Shown: positions 38,451 through 49,620 of the stretch, piece after piece | How positions within the stretch are numbered: the stretch's first letter is position 1 | Layout: each line of letters begins with the position of its first letter | DNA from: Marinihelvus sp963695135 | Lineage (GTDB): Bacteria > Pseudomonadota > Gammaproteobacteria > Xanthomonadales > SZUA-36 | Assembly (NCBI GenBank): GCA_963695135.1 | Contig: CAVOGA010000003.1 | Location: forward strand, 186,001 to 250,000 | Length of the DNA stretch: 64,000 bases | Reading direction: 5' to 3' | Position numbers and translations under genes: made by a program | The notes under the pieces: generated by a model | Told to the model about the DNA's origin: nothing | The model's database searches: none | Seen by the model: the letters and a program-made list of their open reading frames with translations, nothing else

Positions 38451-39728
38451 CTAATCGGTGATCCGCACCACGTCTTCGCCGCGGAACGCATCGACGCTGG
38501 AGACCACGACGGTTTCACCCGCCTCGATTCCGGACACGATTTCCACGGCCGACAGGCTGCGTGCGCCAATCTCGATGGGGCGGCGCCGGGCCATGCCGTC
38601 ATCTCCCAGAACGTAGGCCACGCGGCCTCCGCCGGAGTCAATAAACTGACCCCTGGGAAGGGTCAGCACCTGCTCGCGGGTCTCCATCAGGATGCGCGTT
38701 GTGAGGCGCTGATTCTGGCGCAGCCCCGGCGGCATTCCCGCGGAGAAACGCACCCGGGTGCTCACCTGGTTTTGAACAATCTCCGGCGAAACGGACACCA
38801 GGGTGGCGGCAAACGGCTGGTTGCCTACCAGCACCTCGGCCGGCATGCCGATACCCAGGTCATCCGCGTAGCTTTCCTGGACCTGCACCTCGACCTCGAA
38901 GGCGGTCAGGTCAACCACCGCCATGACCTCCTGGTTGCGGTTGACATTCTGCTTCTGGTCAACCAGCAGGTTGCCGACGATGCCATTCACCGGGGAGCGC
39001 ATCTGCAGTTCCGAGACCTGGCGCTGCAGGTCCGCGACAAGCAATTCCTGCCGGTTGACCTGCAGTTCCCGGGTCTGCAGTTCAAACGCCAGGCGCTCAT
39101 CATCCAGCGCGGCATCTTCGACGGCGTGCTGGTGCGCGAGGCGCGCGGTCTCCAGGTCATCCCGGGATCGCTCGTAGTCAATTTTGGAAATCGCCTCGAT
39201 CTCGGAAGCCGACTCCGCCCGGCGATATTCGCGATCCGCCGCTGTCAGCGTAACCCGCGCCAGGTCGACGTCCTTGCGGTTGTTCAGGGCCTGCTGCTTG
39301 GCCTCGATCTGCTGCCGGTCAAGCTCCACGCGCAACTGGTCCAGGCTGGCCTGTTCCTGCTCCAGGCGATTCTGCAATTCCGGACTCTCCAGCGTTGCCA
39401 GCACCTGCCCGACGGTCACCTCGTCGCCCGCATCGACCTGCAGTGTGATGATGCCCTCGGCGGGGGCAAACAGGCTGGGCGCCACGGCCGCCACCACGCG
39501 CCCCTGCGCGGACACGTCCCGCACCAGGTCCTGCACCGTCGCCGGCGCCACGCGCAGGCGCTCCAGCGGCACGGTCACGCTGGCGCCGGCCCAGCGCTGC
39601 ACGGCCGGCACGGCCCAGGCAGAAACCAGGATCACCGCGACCAGGGCGCCAGCCCCCATAAGGATTCGCTTACGACCGCCCTTTGGCTCAATGGCCACGT
39701 CCTGGGCGGAAGGTTCAGCAATTTTCAA
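38451..39728 (-). CDS. MacA-like periplasmic adaptor (HlyD family)
   Basis: A 425-residue membrane fusion protein. It has an N-terminal anchor (residues 21-42: ILMGAGALVAVILVSAWAV), a first lipoyl half (GIITLQVDAGDEVTVGQVLATLE) and a long coiled-coil hairpin of about 130 residues (110-240). The second lipoyl half is MRSPVNGIVGNLLVDQKQNVN, followed by a beta-barrel and a membrane-proximal domain. The start is TTG 39728, preceded by GGGAG at about eight bases. It leads a tripartite ABC exporter operon without its own outer-membrane channel. The 173 bases upstream, to the next gene, hold no other feature I can support. Confidence 0.87.
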   Translation of the reverse strand: MKIAEPSAQDVAIEPKGGRKRILMGAGALVAVILVSAWAVPAVQRWAGASVTVPLERLRVAPATVQDLVRDVSAQGRVVAAVAPSLFAPAEGIITLQVDAGDEVTVGQVLATLESPELQNRLEQEQASLDQLRVELDRQQIEAKQQALNNRKDVDLARVTLTAADREYRRAESASEIEAISKIDYERSRDDLETARLAHQHAVEDAALDDERLAFELQTRELQVNRQELLVADLQRQVSELQMRSPVNGIVGNLLVDQKQNVNRNQEVMAVVDLTAFEVEVQVQESYADDLGIGMPAEVLVGNQPFAATLVSVSPEIVQNQVSTRVRFSAGMPPGLRQNQRLTTRILMETREQVLTLPRGQFIDSGGGRVAYVLGDDGMARRRPIEIGARSLSAVEIVSGIEAGETVVVSSVDAFRGEDVVRITD

Positions 39729-39901
39729 TGCGCACTCTCCCTCTGCTCCCCCTTTTGACGCACGCAGAAGCAGTTTGGTTACGATTTAATTGAAAACCCG
39801 CGGTCTGCAGCCGACCCCGCCTGGCGAAAGGAGAGCAGGGAAAGCCCGGGGCCTTAAGCCAGGCCGGCCAGGACCGGGCACCCCGGCGTGACCGGGTTTC
39901 C

Positions 39902-40618
39902 CTAGTGGTGGTGCTGGTGCCCCGCGCCCATGCCGCCGGACCCCATGCCAAACAGCACAAACAGGGTCCAGGCAGCCACCAGCAGCAGACCCAGGCCAAC
40001 CAGGCGGCGCGTGGTGCGCTCCTGGAGAAAACCGGACAGGGCCGGCGCCCACAGGGTCATGCCGAGCAGGGCGGGCAAGGTTCCCGCGCCGAAGGCCAGC
40101 ATGGTCAGGAAACCACTGCCGAAGCCCCCGGTGCTGATGGCGGTGAGCAGCACCGTGTAGACCATGCCGCAGGGCAGAAAGCCCCAGCACAGGCCAAGCG
40201 CCAGGCGGCCTGCCAGTCCGGGATGGCTGGCCGCCCGCCTGACCAGGGGTGTCATCCGTCGCCAGAGTCCGGCGCCGGCTTTTTCGATCTGCGCGATACC
40301 CTTCCAGTCAAACAGGAAGCGCAGACCCACCAGCGCAATCAGCACGGCTGTTACCACGCGTAACCAGCGACTCCAGGCCGGCACCGAGAGCGCCTCGCCC
40401 GCCGCCCCCAGCACCAGCGCGGCGATGCCGCCCAGCAGGCTGTAGCTCAGCACCCGGCCAAAGTTGAACAACACCGCCGACAGCCAGGCGTTGCGACCTG
40501 ACGACAGGGCGCCCAGCCCACCGGCAATCCCGCCGCACATACCGAAACAGTGTCCGGCGCCCAACAGCCCGGCCAGGAACGCCGTGGCCAGGACCGGTAC
40601 CAGCTCAGCCGGGGTCAC
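39902..40618 (-). CDS. TauE/SafE-like membrane protein of the cbb3 cluster
   Basis: About 238 residues with six predicted helices. The first has AGLLGAGHCFGMCGGIAGGL, a Cys/His motif typical of the UreH/SafE-like transporter group frequently placed at the end of cco operons. A second conserved block is LCWGFLPCGMVYTVL near residue 130. The C-terminus is His-rich (GAGHQHHH). The Cys/His pairs suggest a role in copper or thiol handling for oxidase assembly; this is inference. GTG 40618 is chosen, overlapping ccoS by 14 bases. Confidence 0.78.
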   Translation of the reverse strand: MTPAELVPVLATAFLAGLLGAGHCFGMCGGIAGGLGALSSGRNAWLSAVLFNFGRVLSYSLLGGIAALVLGAAGEALSVPAWSRWLRVVTAVLIALVGLRFLFDWKGIAQIEKAGAGLWRRMTPLVRRAASHPGLAGRLALGLCWGFLPCGMVYTVLLTAISTGGFGSGFLTMLAFGAGTLPALLGMTLWAPALSGFLQERTTRRLVGLGLLLVAAWTLFVLFGMGSGGMGAGHQHHH

Positions 40619-40814
40619 GGGACGTAGTTTCCTTGGTCGGTTCCTCCGGATCATCGGCGGAGGAGCCGGGGCGTTCGTCGTCATCCAGCACCGGCGTCCA
40701 GCCATGGGACTCGAGTTCGTCGAACTGTCCGGAGCGAATTGCCCAGACCATGGCCCAGACCGCCAGGGCCACGAGCACCAGGGCCAGGGGAATCATCACG
40801 TAAATAATGCTCAT
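40605..40814 (-). CDS. ccoS: cbb3 oxidase assembly protein CcoS
   Basis: A 69-residue membrane protein with the typical MSIIYVMIPLALVLV start, one helix (about residues 5-26) and the FixS/CcoS block FWAVRSGQFDELE-like WAIRSGQFDELESHGW, followed by an acidic tail. CcoS is required for cofactor insertion into cbb3 oxidase. ATG overlaps the ccoI stop by four bases. Confidence 0.93.
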   Translation of the reverse strand: MSIIYVMIPLALVLVALAVWAMVWAIRSGQFDELESHGWTPVLDDDERPGSSADDPEEPTKETTSRDPG

Positions 40815-43274
40815 CCGGGTTCTCCGGCTGCAGTCAGAGGTACTGCCACCTCGTCAGAACGGTCACCGCCGCGGCCGAGCCGTGCGGAATTGGCCACGAC
40901 CAGTAGTGACGAGGCGGACATGCCCAGCGCGGCCATCCACGGCTCAAGCACGCCGCTGACCGCCAGCGGCAAGGCCACCGTGTTGTAGCCAATGGCCCAG
41001 GCCATGTTCTGTCGCACGATGCGCTGTGTTTCCCTGGCCAGGTCGACGGCGGCAGGCACCCCATCGAGTGAATGCCGGGTCAGGATCAGGTCCGCCGCGC
41101 TGTTGGCCAGCTCCGTGGCGCCCTTCACCGTCATGGAAACGTCTGCCTCGGCGAGCACCGGTCCATCATTGACCCCGTCACCCACCATCAGAACCGTGTG
41201 GCCCTCGTCACCCAGCTGCCGCACCAGCGCCATCTTGTCTTCCGGCGACAGCCCGGCCTGCCAGCGCTCGATACCGGTGGCCATGGCGACGCGCTGCACG
41301 GCGCTGGCCGCATCCCCGGACGCGATCACGCAGTCAAGGCCGCGCTTCGCCAGGGCGGCCGCCACCCCGTCCGCCTTGTCACGCAGCGCGTCCCGCACGG
41401 GAAACCGCGCCAGCCAGCCCTGCTCGTCGGCCAGCCAGACCGACCCATCGTCCGTTGTCCCGGCGCCCGGACCGCCCGCCAGCGCCGCGGAACCGATGCG
41501 CCACCGGCGGCCGTCCACGGTCCCCTCCAGGCCCTGGTGCGGCAAATCACGCACGTCGGTCGCCACCAGGTCACCGGCCTGCGCGCGAAAGGCATGCGCC
41601 AGCGGATGCGCGGAGTGGGACTCGAGCGCCGCGGCGATTGCAAAAACCTGCGCGTCATCGAGCCGGCCCAGGGGATGCTTTGGGTTGATGACCAGACCGC
41701 CGAGCTCAGGGCGCCCGCGGGTCAGCGTGCCGGTCTTGTCAAACACGACAATGTCGGCCCTGGCCAGGGCTTCCAGCGCATCACCCCGTGTCAGCAGGGT
41801 GCCGGCTTCCAGCAGGCGCCGGCTTGCGGCGGCGGAAGCGGCGGGAAACGCCAGGGACAGGGCGCAGGGGCAGCTGATGACCAGCACGGACAGCACCACC
41901 GGCAGCGCGCGGGACGCGTCATGGTAGAACCACCAGGCGCCGGTCAGCGTCGCAATGATGAGCACCGCCAGCACGAATGCGCCGGCAGTGCGCTCGGCCA
42001 GGCTCGCGCTGCGGCTCGGCCGGCTGCGCGCCTGCAGCAGGAGCCGCCCCAGCGCCGAGACGGTGGAGGCCTGGCCGGCGGCGGTCACCTCCACGTCCAC
42101 GGACTGGGATTGATTGACGCTGCCGCCAACCACCGGATCACCGGGCGTCTTGCTGACCCAGTGCGCCTCTCCGGTCAGCAATGACTCGTCCACCTCGGTC
42201 TTACCGGAAACCACCACCCCGTCAGCCGGGAACGGCTCGCCCGGGCGCACCCGCACGTGCTGACCGGCGGCCAGGTCCGCCAGCAGCACGGTGCGCGTTC
42301 CCGCCCCCTCAACGAGCTGCGCCCATTCCGGCAGCAACCGCGCCAGGGCGGCGCCGCTCTGGAGGTTTCGGTGACGTTGCATCAGCTGCACGAAACGTGC
42401 GGCCGACAGGAAGAACACAAACATGACCACCGAATCGAAATACACCTCGCCGGAGGCCCGCAGGAAATTCACGCAGCTGGCCACGAAGGCCACGCCGATG
42501 GCCAGCGCGACGGGCACGTCCATGCCCATGCGCCGCGGCTCTCAGACCCGCAACCGCGCCTTCGAAAAAGGGCCGGCCGCTGTACAGCACCACCGGAATC
42601 GTCACCAGCAGGCTGGTCCACTCGAGAAACCGTTCGGCCCCGGCGCTGATACCCATGGCCTCGCCCGCGTACAGGCCGACCGCGTACATCATCACCTGCA
42701 TCATCCCGAGACCCGCCACGCCGAGTCGCAGCATCGCCTGGCGTCGCTCCTGCAGCCGCCCCCGCTCCTCGTTTTCCGCAATCGGCAGATGGGGGCGGTA
42801 GCCGATGGCGGCGAGCTCCAGGGCGATGTCGCTGAGCGCGATCTGCGCCGGATCCCATTCAATGCGCGTATAGCCGGTGCCGATATCCACCTGCACCCGG
42901 TCCACCCCCTTGCGCGGCTCCAGCCGGCTGCGAATCAGCCAGGCGCAGGCCGCGCAACGCACGCCCTCGGTTTGCAGCAACAGGTCGTAACGCCCCCCGC
43001 TCGAGGGTGTTCCCCAGAGTTCGCGGCGCTCATCGCAGCTGCGCCAGGCCTCGCCCAGCGCTTCGATGTCCTCATCCGCCTTGCGCGCCTGGCCCTCGCG
43101 AAAGCGGTAATAGCGGTCCAGGCCGCTGTTGAAGATCAGGTCGGATACGGCGCGGCAGCCTTCGCAGCACACGGGCAGCGAGCGCCCGTCGCGTTCCACG
43201 GTAATGACCGGTGCCGCAGGACAGGGCTCGCCGCAATGAAAACAGGGCGTCAGAACAGCGTCCACGGCATTCAA
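40811..43274 (-). CDS. ccoI: Copper-translocating P1B ATPase CcoI/FixI (one frame break)
   Basis: Pumps copper for the CcoN active site. About 820 residues, joined across one extra base near 42530. N-terminal Cys-rich part (CFHCGEPC, VCCEGC), then an HMA domain with the metal motif RCAAC near residue 100. Next come the helices, actuator loop with TGEAHWV, the membrane copper motif SCPCALSLAFP, the phosphorylation site DKTGTLTRG, and the hinge GDGVNDGPVLAEADVS. TTG 43274 overlaps the FixH stop (TTGA); a GTG three codons later is an alternative. Confidence 0.92.
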
Positions 43275-43528
43275 CCGCCGTCGTCAGGGGACGCCGGCAC
43301 CAGCGGTTGTTCTGGCTCCTGGACCGGTCGTGTCGTCTCCGTGTTCTGGGCGCGCAGACCACCCTTGATTTCCTGGTATTGCGCCTCGTCAACCACCATG
43401 GCGTCCGGATTGCTCACCGCAATCCACAGGGTGATAAAGCTGGCGATGATGACCGAGCCCAGCAGGCCGATGATGATCCACGGCCACGGCTCCCGGTACC
43501 AGGGGCGCCCGTCCAGTTGATCTGACAT
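43271..43528 (-). CDS. ccoH: FixH-like cbb3 assembly protein, short form
   Basis: An 85-residue protein starting with the FixH signature WYREPWPWIIIGLLGSVIIASF, one membrane helix and a short polar tail (VVDEAQYQEIKGG ... Pro/Glu-rich). Usual CcoH/FixH proteins are 150-170 residues with a beta domain; only the N-terminal third is present here, a short form seen in some Gammaproteobacteria. The gene sits in the normal place between ccoG and ccoI. Confidence 0.78.
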   Translation of the reverse strand: MSDQLDGRPWYREPWPWIIIGLLGSVIIASFITLWIAVSNPDAMVVDEAQYQEIKGGLRAQNTETTRPVQEPEQPLVPASPDDGG

Positions 43529-43534
43529 GGGCGC

Positions 43535-44918
<1,384 letters not shown>

Positions 44919-44928
<10 letters not shown>

Positions 44929-45284
44929 TGCTCTCCGTGCAGATCCGGGTTGAGCTCTTCCGGATCGCGCACCGGCGGCGGTTTCCTGCGACCTTTGCCC
45001 ATCGCATGGCCCGGGGAGGGTCCTGTGCGGATCATGAAGGTCATCAGCCGCGCGGCAACCAGGGAAACCAGGTAGAAAAAGGCGAAACCGATGCCGTAGG
45101 TCACCCGCAACTCCGTCTCCCAGCCATAGACCCAGGATTCCCCCAGACGTTCCGGATCAATCAGCGCGAACAGCACCAGCGTGCCAAAACAGGCGCCGAG
45201 AAAGGCCACCCACAGGGACACGGCCCAGTCACGCCGGCGTTGCGGCCAGCGACCGGCCAGTGGCGCCTGTGATTGCGCGCTCAT
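44919..45284 (-). CDS. Two-helix membrane protein in the cbb3 operon
   Basis: A 121-residue protein with a basic N-terminus, two predicted helices (about residues 22-40 and 64-83) and a positively charged, proline-rich tail. Its place between ccoP and ccoG, overlapping ccoG and nine bases after ccoP's neighbour end, argues for cotranslation with the oxidase genes. I do not recognise a named family; oxidase assembly is suggested by context only. Confidence 0.65.
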
Positions 45285-45292
45285 GACGGTGC

Positions 45293-46217
45293 CTATTGCT
45301 GTCCGCCCTGGATGGCCGCAGCCTCGCCCAGGCCGAGAATGTAGGCCGCCAGGAGTTCGCGGCGGGCTTCGCTCAACTGGCCGTCAAACGCCGGCATGAC
45401 CCCGTAACGCCCTTCGCGCAGGCCGTGCTCAATCACTGCACGATCATTGCCATAGAGCCAGACCGCATCGGTCAGGTTCGGCGCGCCCAGCGCCGGGTTG
45501 CCCTTGCCCTCCGGGCCGTGACAGGCAACACAGAACATCGCGTAGTTGGCCTGCCCTGCTTCGGCCAGGGCCGCATCATGCTCCAGGCCGCCAATCTGGC
45601 GCACGTATTCGATGACCTGCGTAACACCCTCTTCACCGAGGGCAGGCGCCCAGGCGGGCATGGCGGCGTTGCGGCCATTGGTGATCGCGTGCAGGACGTT
45701 GTCGTAGCCTTCACCCCACTGCCATTCATCGTCCACGAGGTTGGGGAAGCCGTTACCGCCGCGGGCGTCTGAGCCGTGGCACATGGCGCAGTTCTGTCCG
45801 TAAAGACGACGACCGGTCTCCATGGCCTGCGGATTGCGGATCAACTCATCCAGTTCCATGGCGCTGTAGCTGGCGAAGACGTCTGCGGTCGCAGCCTCCG
45901 CCTTGACCATCTCTTCTTCGTACTGGTTCTGCTCGGTCCAGCCCAGAACCCCGGCCACGTTGCCCAGCCCCGGATAAAGCACCAGGTAAATGATGGCGAA
46001 GACGATGGTGATATTGAACAGGTTGCAGCCACCAGCGCGGCAACGGGTTGTTCAGCTCGCGGATGTCCTCGTCCCAGACATGACCGGTGTCATGAACATC
46101 GGCCTCGTCTTCGCGGTCGGAGATTCCCTTGGTCCAGTGCAGCAGCCACCAGCAGCCAAGAATACTCAGCACCACGAGCGCAATGGAGAACCAGTTCCAG
46201 AATGTATCGAGCACCAT
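45293..46217 (-). CDS. ccoP: cbb3 oxidase dihaem subunit CcoP (one frame break)
   Basis: Dihaem c-type cytochrome that passes electrons to CcoO/CcoN. About 308 residues after one extra base near 46020 is removed. N-terminal helix (FSIALVVLSILGCWWLL), the short loop NNPLPRWW that is diagnostic of CcoP, second helix, then two haem motifs CAMCH and CVACH in the periplasmic part. Methionine ligands are plausible at AAMPAW and YGVMPAF. The gene follows ccoQ by five bases. Confidence 0.93.
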
Positions 46218-46222
46218 GTTGT

Positions 46223-46397
46223 TTATTCCTTATCGTCGCTGCGCACATCGGGCAGCACAGCATCTTCTTCCAGGGGTAAGCGCGCCGCCTCGTCAAAGTC
46301 GGGTTTACGCTTCTTGCTCCAGGCCCAGATCCACATGCCGATAAAACCGACAAAGCATGGCAATCAGGATGGCGCCACGGATGAAGGTCAGATCCAT
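46223..46397 (-). CDS. ccoQ: cbb3 oxidase subunit CcoQ (one frame break)
   Basis: Found by reading between ccoP and ccoO. It encodes about 57 residues: MDLTFIRGAILIAM, then after one extra T in a TTT run FVGFIGMWIWAWSKKRKPDF and an acidic tail ending in SDDKE. One membrane helix and the WAWSKKRK motif are typical of CcoQ/FixQ, which stabilises the cbb3 complex. The 175-base length is one base too long, in line with the indel pattern of the window. Confidence 0.85.
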
Positions 46398-46398
46398 T

Positions 46399-47013
46399 TC
46401 AGCGACCGGTCCGGGTGGTACCCAGGTCCTGCAGGTAGGCGATCAGGGCTTCCATCTCGGTCTTGCCTTCCACCGCGGCAGCCGCCCCGGCAATTTGCTC
46501 ATCCGTGTAGGGGTCACCCAGCCACTGCAGCGCTGCGCATCTTGTTGGTGACCGACTCGCCATCAATGGTTCGCGTTCATCAGCCAGGGATAGCCGGGCA
46601 TGTTGGATTCGGGCACCACATCGCGCGGGTTGATCAGGTGGATACGGTGCCAGTCATCGCTGTAACGCCCACCCACCCGCGCCAGGTCCGGCCCGGTGCG
46701 CTTGGAACCCCACTGGAATGGCCGGTCGTAAACCGATTCACCGGCCACTGAATAAGGTCCGTAACGCTCGGTTTCGGAACGGAACGGACGAACCTGCTGG
46801 CTGTGGCAGTTGTAGCAACCTTCGCGCACGTAGATGTCGCGCCCGGCCAATTGCAGGGCCGGGTAAGGCTCGATGCCCTCCGAGGGCTCGATGATAGTGG
46901 TCCTGGGCCATCAGGGGCAGCAGTTCAACCAGGCCGGCAATACTCACTGCGACGACGATCCACACCGCCATCAGGTTGATGTTTTTCTCCAGCTTTTTAT
47001 GCGCCTTGCTCAT
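46399..47013 (-). CDS. ccoO: cbb3 oxidase monohaem subunit CcoO (frame broken)
   Basis: Membrane-anchored monohaem cytochrome c, about 203 residues. It starts MSKAHKKLEKNINLM followed by one helix; after an extra base near 46900 comes GRDIYVREGCYNCHSQQVRPF with the haem motif CYNCH. Two further single extra A's (near 46567 and 46537) break the end; their removal restores NATIDGESVTNKMRALQWLGDPYTDE, an exact family-style block. AAGGAG precedes the ATG. Confidence 0.93.
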
Positions 47014-47025
47014 GCCTTGGCTCCT

Positions 47026-48450
47026 TCAGCTGCAGAGTCCCAGTTCATGCGGCGCTGCCGCCTCGACTTCAACCGGCTTGACTCCGGCCATGGTTTTCCA
47101 GGTATTCCAGGCCATGATCAGCATGCCGCCGAAGAACAGCGAGCCCACCCAGCAGACGGATCGCGTAGTAGGGCTTGGTCGCCACGATGGTCTCGATAAA
47201 GGTGTAGGTCAGCGTGCCGTCGTCGTTAAAGGCGCGCCACATCAGGCCCTGCATGACACCGGCAATCCACATGGAGGCGATGTACAGCACCACACCGATG
47301 GTCGAGATCCAGAAGTGCAGATCGATGGCCGGCACGCTGTACATGGTTTTCTTGCCCACCAGGCGCGGAATCAGGCAGTACAGGGAACCGATGGTCATCA
47401 TGGCCACCCAGCCCAGGGCGCCGGAATGCACGTGGCCGATGGTCCAGTCGGTGTAGTGGCTCAGGGCGTTGACCGTCTTGATGGACATCATCGGGCCTTC
47501 GAAGGTCGACATGCCGTAGAAGCTCAGCGCCACGATCATGAACTTGAGGATCGGGTCGGTGCGCAGCTTGTGCCAGGCGCCGGACAGGGTCATGACGCCG
47601 TTGATCATGCCGCCCCAGCTGGGCGCCAGCAGGATCAGGGAGAACACCATGCCCAGGGTCTGCAGCCAGTCGGGCAGAGAGGTGTAATGCAGGTGGTGCG
47701 GGCCGGCCCACATGTAGATCGAGATCAGCGCCCAGAAGTGCACGATGGACAGGCGGTAGGAGTAGACCGGCCGCTCCGCCTGCTTGGGCACGAAGTAGTA
47801 CATCATGCCGAGGAAGCCGGCGGTCAGGAAGAAACCGACCGCGTTGTGGCCGTACCACCACTGCACCATGGCATCCACCGCACCGGTGTAAATCGGGTAG
47901 GACTTCCACAGGGACACCGGAACGACGAGGTTGTTGACGATGTGCAGCAGCGCGACGGTGATGATGAAGGCGGCGTAGAACCAGTTGGCCACGTAAATGT
48001 GACTGACCCGGCGCTTGCACGATGGTGCCGAAAAAGAGAATCGCGTAGGCCACCCAGACCACGGCGATCAGCAGATCGATCGGCCATTCCAGCTCGGCGT
48101 ATTCCTTGCCCTGGGTAATGCCCAGCGGCAGGGTTACGGCGGCCGCGACAATAACCAGCTGCCAGCCCCAGAACACGAAGACGGCCAGCTTGTCGCTGAT
48201 CAGGCGCACGTGACAGGTGCGCTGCACCACGTACAGGGAGGTCGCGATCAGGGCACAACCGCCGAACGCGAAAATGACCGCATTGGTGTGCAGGGGACGC
48301 AAGCCGGCTGTAGGTCAGCCAGGGCATGTCGAAGTTCAGCGCCGGAATCCAGAGCTGGGCGGCGATCAACACCCCGACCAGCATGCCGACGATGCCCCAG
48401 AGCACGGTCATGACCGCGAATTGGCGTACTACCTTATCGTTATAGGTCAC
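47026..48450 (-). CDS. ccoN: cbb3 oxidase catalytic subunit CcoN (frame broken)
   Basis: Haem-copper oxygen reductase core subunit, about 474 residues, the usual size. It reduces O2 at low oxygen levels and pumps protons. The breaks lie near 48310, 48000 and 47155. Haem and copper ligand regions are visible: NAVIFAFGG, WWYGHNAVGFF (Cu-B histidine with the Tyr-containing helix nearby), MWAGPHHLHYTSLPDW and the HVHSGALGWVAM block. GTG 48450 is chosen with GAGAGGAAG about six bases upstream. It is the first gene of the cbb3 operon. Confidence 0.95.
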
Positions 48451-48637
48451 AATTTCTTCCTCTCGAATTGACGAGCAACCCGCCCACATGACCATCCGTG
48501 ACGTCGCGGAGGCTGGACCGGTTTCATTGCCAGGACTGAAGCATCAATTCTGTTGCCGGGGGGCAGCGTTATCTCAGGGTCAGAAAAGCTCAATTCCGGG
48601 CGCATGCGCAGACTAACGTCGGGCGTATTATGCCGGG

Positions 48638-48651
48638 TTGACCCATGTCAA
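48638..48651. promoter_or_regulatory. FNR/FixK-type box
   Basis: TTGACCCATGTCAA is a perfect inverted repeat of the TTGAC-N4-GTCAA form recognised by FNR/ANR/FixK regulators. It lies 188 bases before ccoN and 73 bases before the divergent DUF2189-like gene, in the 273-base gap that otherwise holds no gene. Oxygen control of cbb3 operons by this protein family is well established. Confidence 0.7.
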
Positions 48652-48723
48652 CTCAAGCTGACAGGGGCGGATTTTGGAGAATCCTGGGCTATAGTGTGCG
48701 CAGTCAGTCAACGGAAAACCGTC

Positions 48724-49573
48724 GTGAGCGATTCCGACAGCAAACAACCCGCACCCGGGATAGCCGCCGACCACAAAACACTGATTGCGCCGTGCCGGGA
48801 TCTGCAGCCCCGCTGACCCTTTTACCTGGCTGAAACTGGGCTGGCGGGACTACTGGACGGTGCCGGGACTCTCACTGACCTACGGCTTCATCGTGTTCCT
48901 CACCAGCGCCGCCATATCCTGGCTGGCCTGGGCGGCCGGCGGCTGGGTGCTCCTGCTGACACTCCTGTGCGGATTCGTTTTCGTCGCGCCGCTGCTGGCC
49001 TTTGCCCTGTATTCGGTGCCGCGGCAACTCAATGCGGGCCGCCGCGCATCCCTGCGCAGAACCTTCCGCGCCGCGCGCCGGCCGTTTCAGAACGCCATGG
49101 TCTTTGGCCTGGTGCTGCTGATCGTGGACCTGGTCTGGGCCCGTGCCGGATCCATGGTGCATGTCTTTTTCCCCGTAACCGCGAACCCCAGCCTGGCGCA
49201 AATTCTCACGTTCCTGGCCATCGGCAGCGCGGTCGGCGCGCTGTTTGCCGCTTTCAGCTTTGCGGCCAGCGCTTTTTCCCTGCCGATGCTCGCCAACCGC
49301 GACGTGGACGTGGTGACGGCGGTGATTTCCAGCATCAATGCAGTCATGCGCAACAAGTTCACGGCGATGGTCTGGGCCGCGCTCATCGTGGCCCTCCTGA
49401 CCCTCGGCTTCGCCACCGGCCTGCTGGGCCTGATCATCGTGGTGCCCTGGCTGGCCTTCGCCACCTGGCATGGTTACCGGCAGGCGCTGATCTGTGATCA
49501 CTGGCCGGTTCTGAAGATGCCGGGGACGGACCCGGACACGCCCGCTGCAGATCCCGGCAAGTTGCCCCGCTAG
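48724..49573 (+). CDS. DUF2189-like integral membrane protein (one frame break)
   Basis: About 282 residues. The first 30 are read from GTG 48724 in one frame; after one extra C in a CCCC run near 48814 the reading continues as ADPFTWLKLGWRDYW. The frame then gives six predicted membrane helices and an aromatic W-R-DxW start typical of the DUF2189 (cytochrome oxidase-associated) family. It diverges from ccoN and shares the FNR-like box region, fitting a link to the terminal oxidase. Molecular function unknown. Confidence 0.72.
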
Positions 49574-49620
49574 GCCCGGAAAACGCCAGCCATACCCGGT
49601 AACACCGCTATAATCCGCCC

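Noticed and set aside
45293..48450. cbb3 oxidase structural genes read as pseudogenes
   Set aside because: Breaks are single extra bases whose removal gives exact family motifs, and every subunit of the operon is otherwise complete; sequencing error is far more likely than decay.
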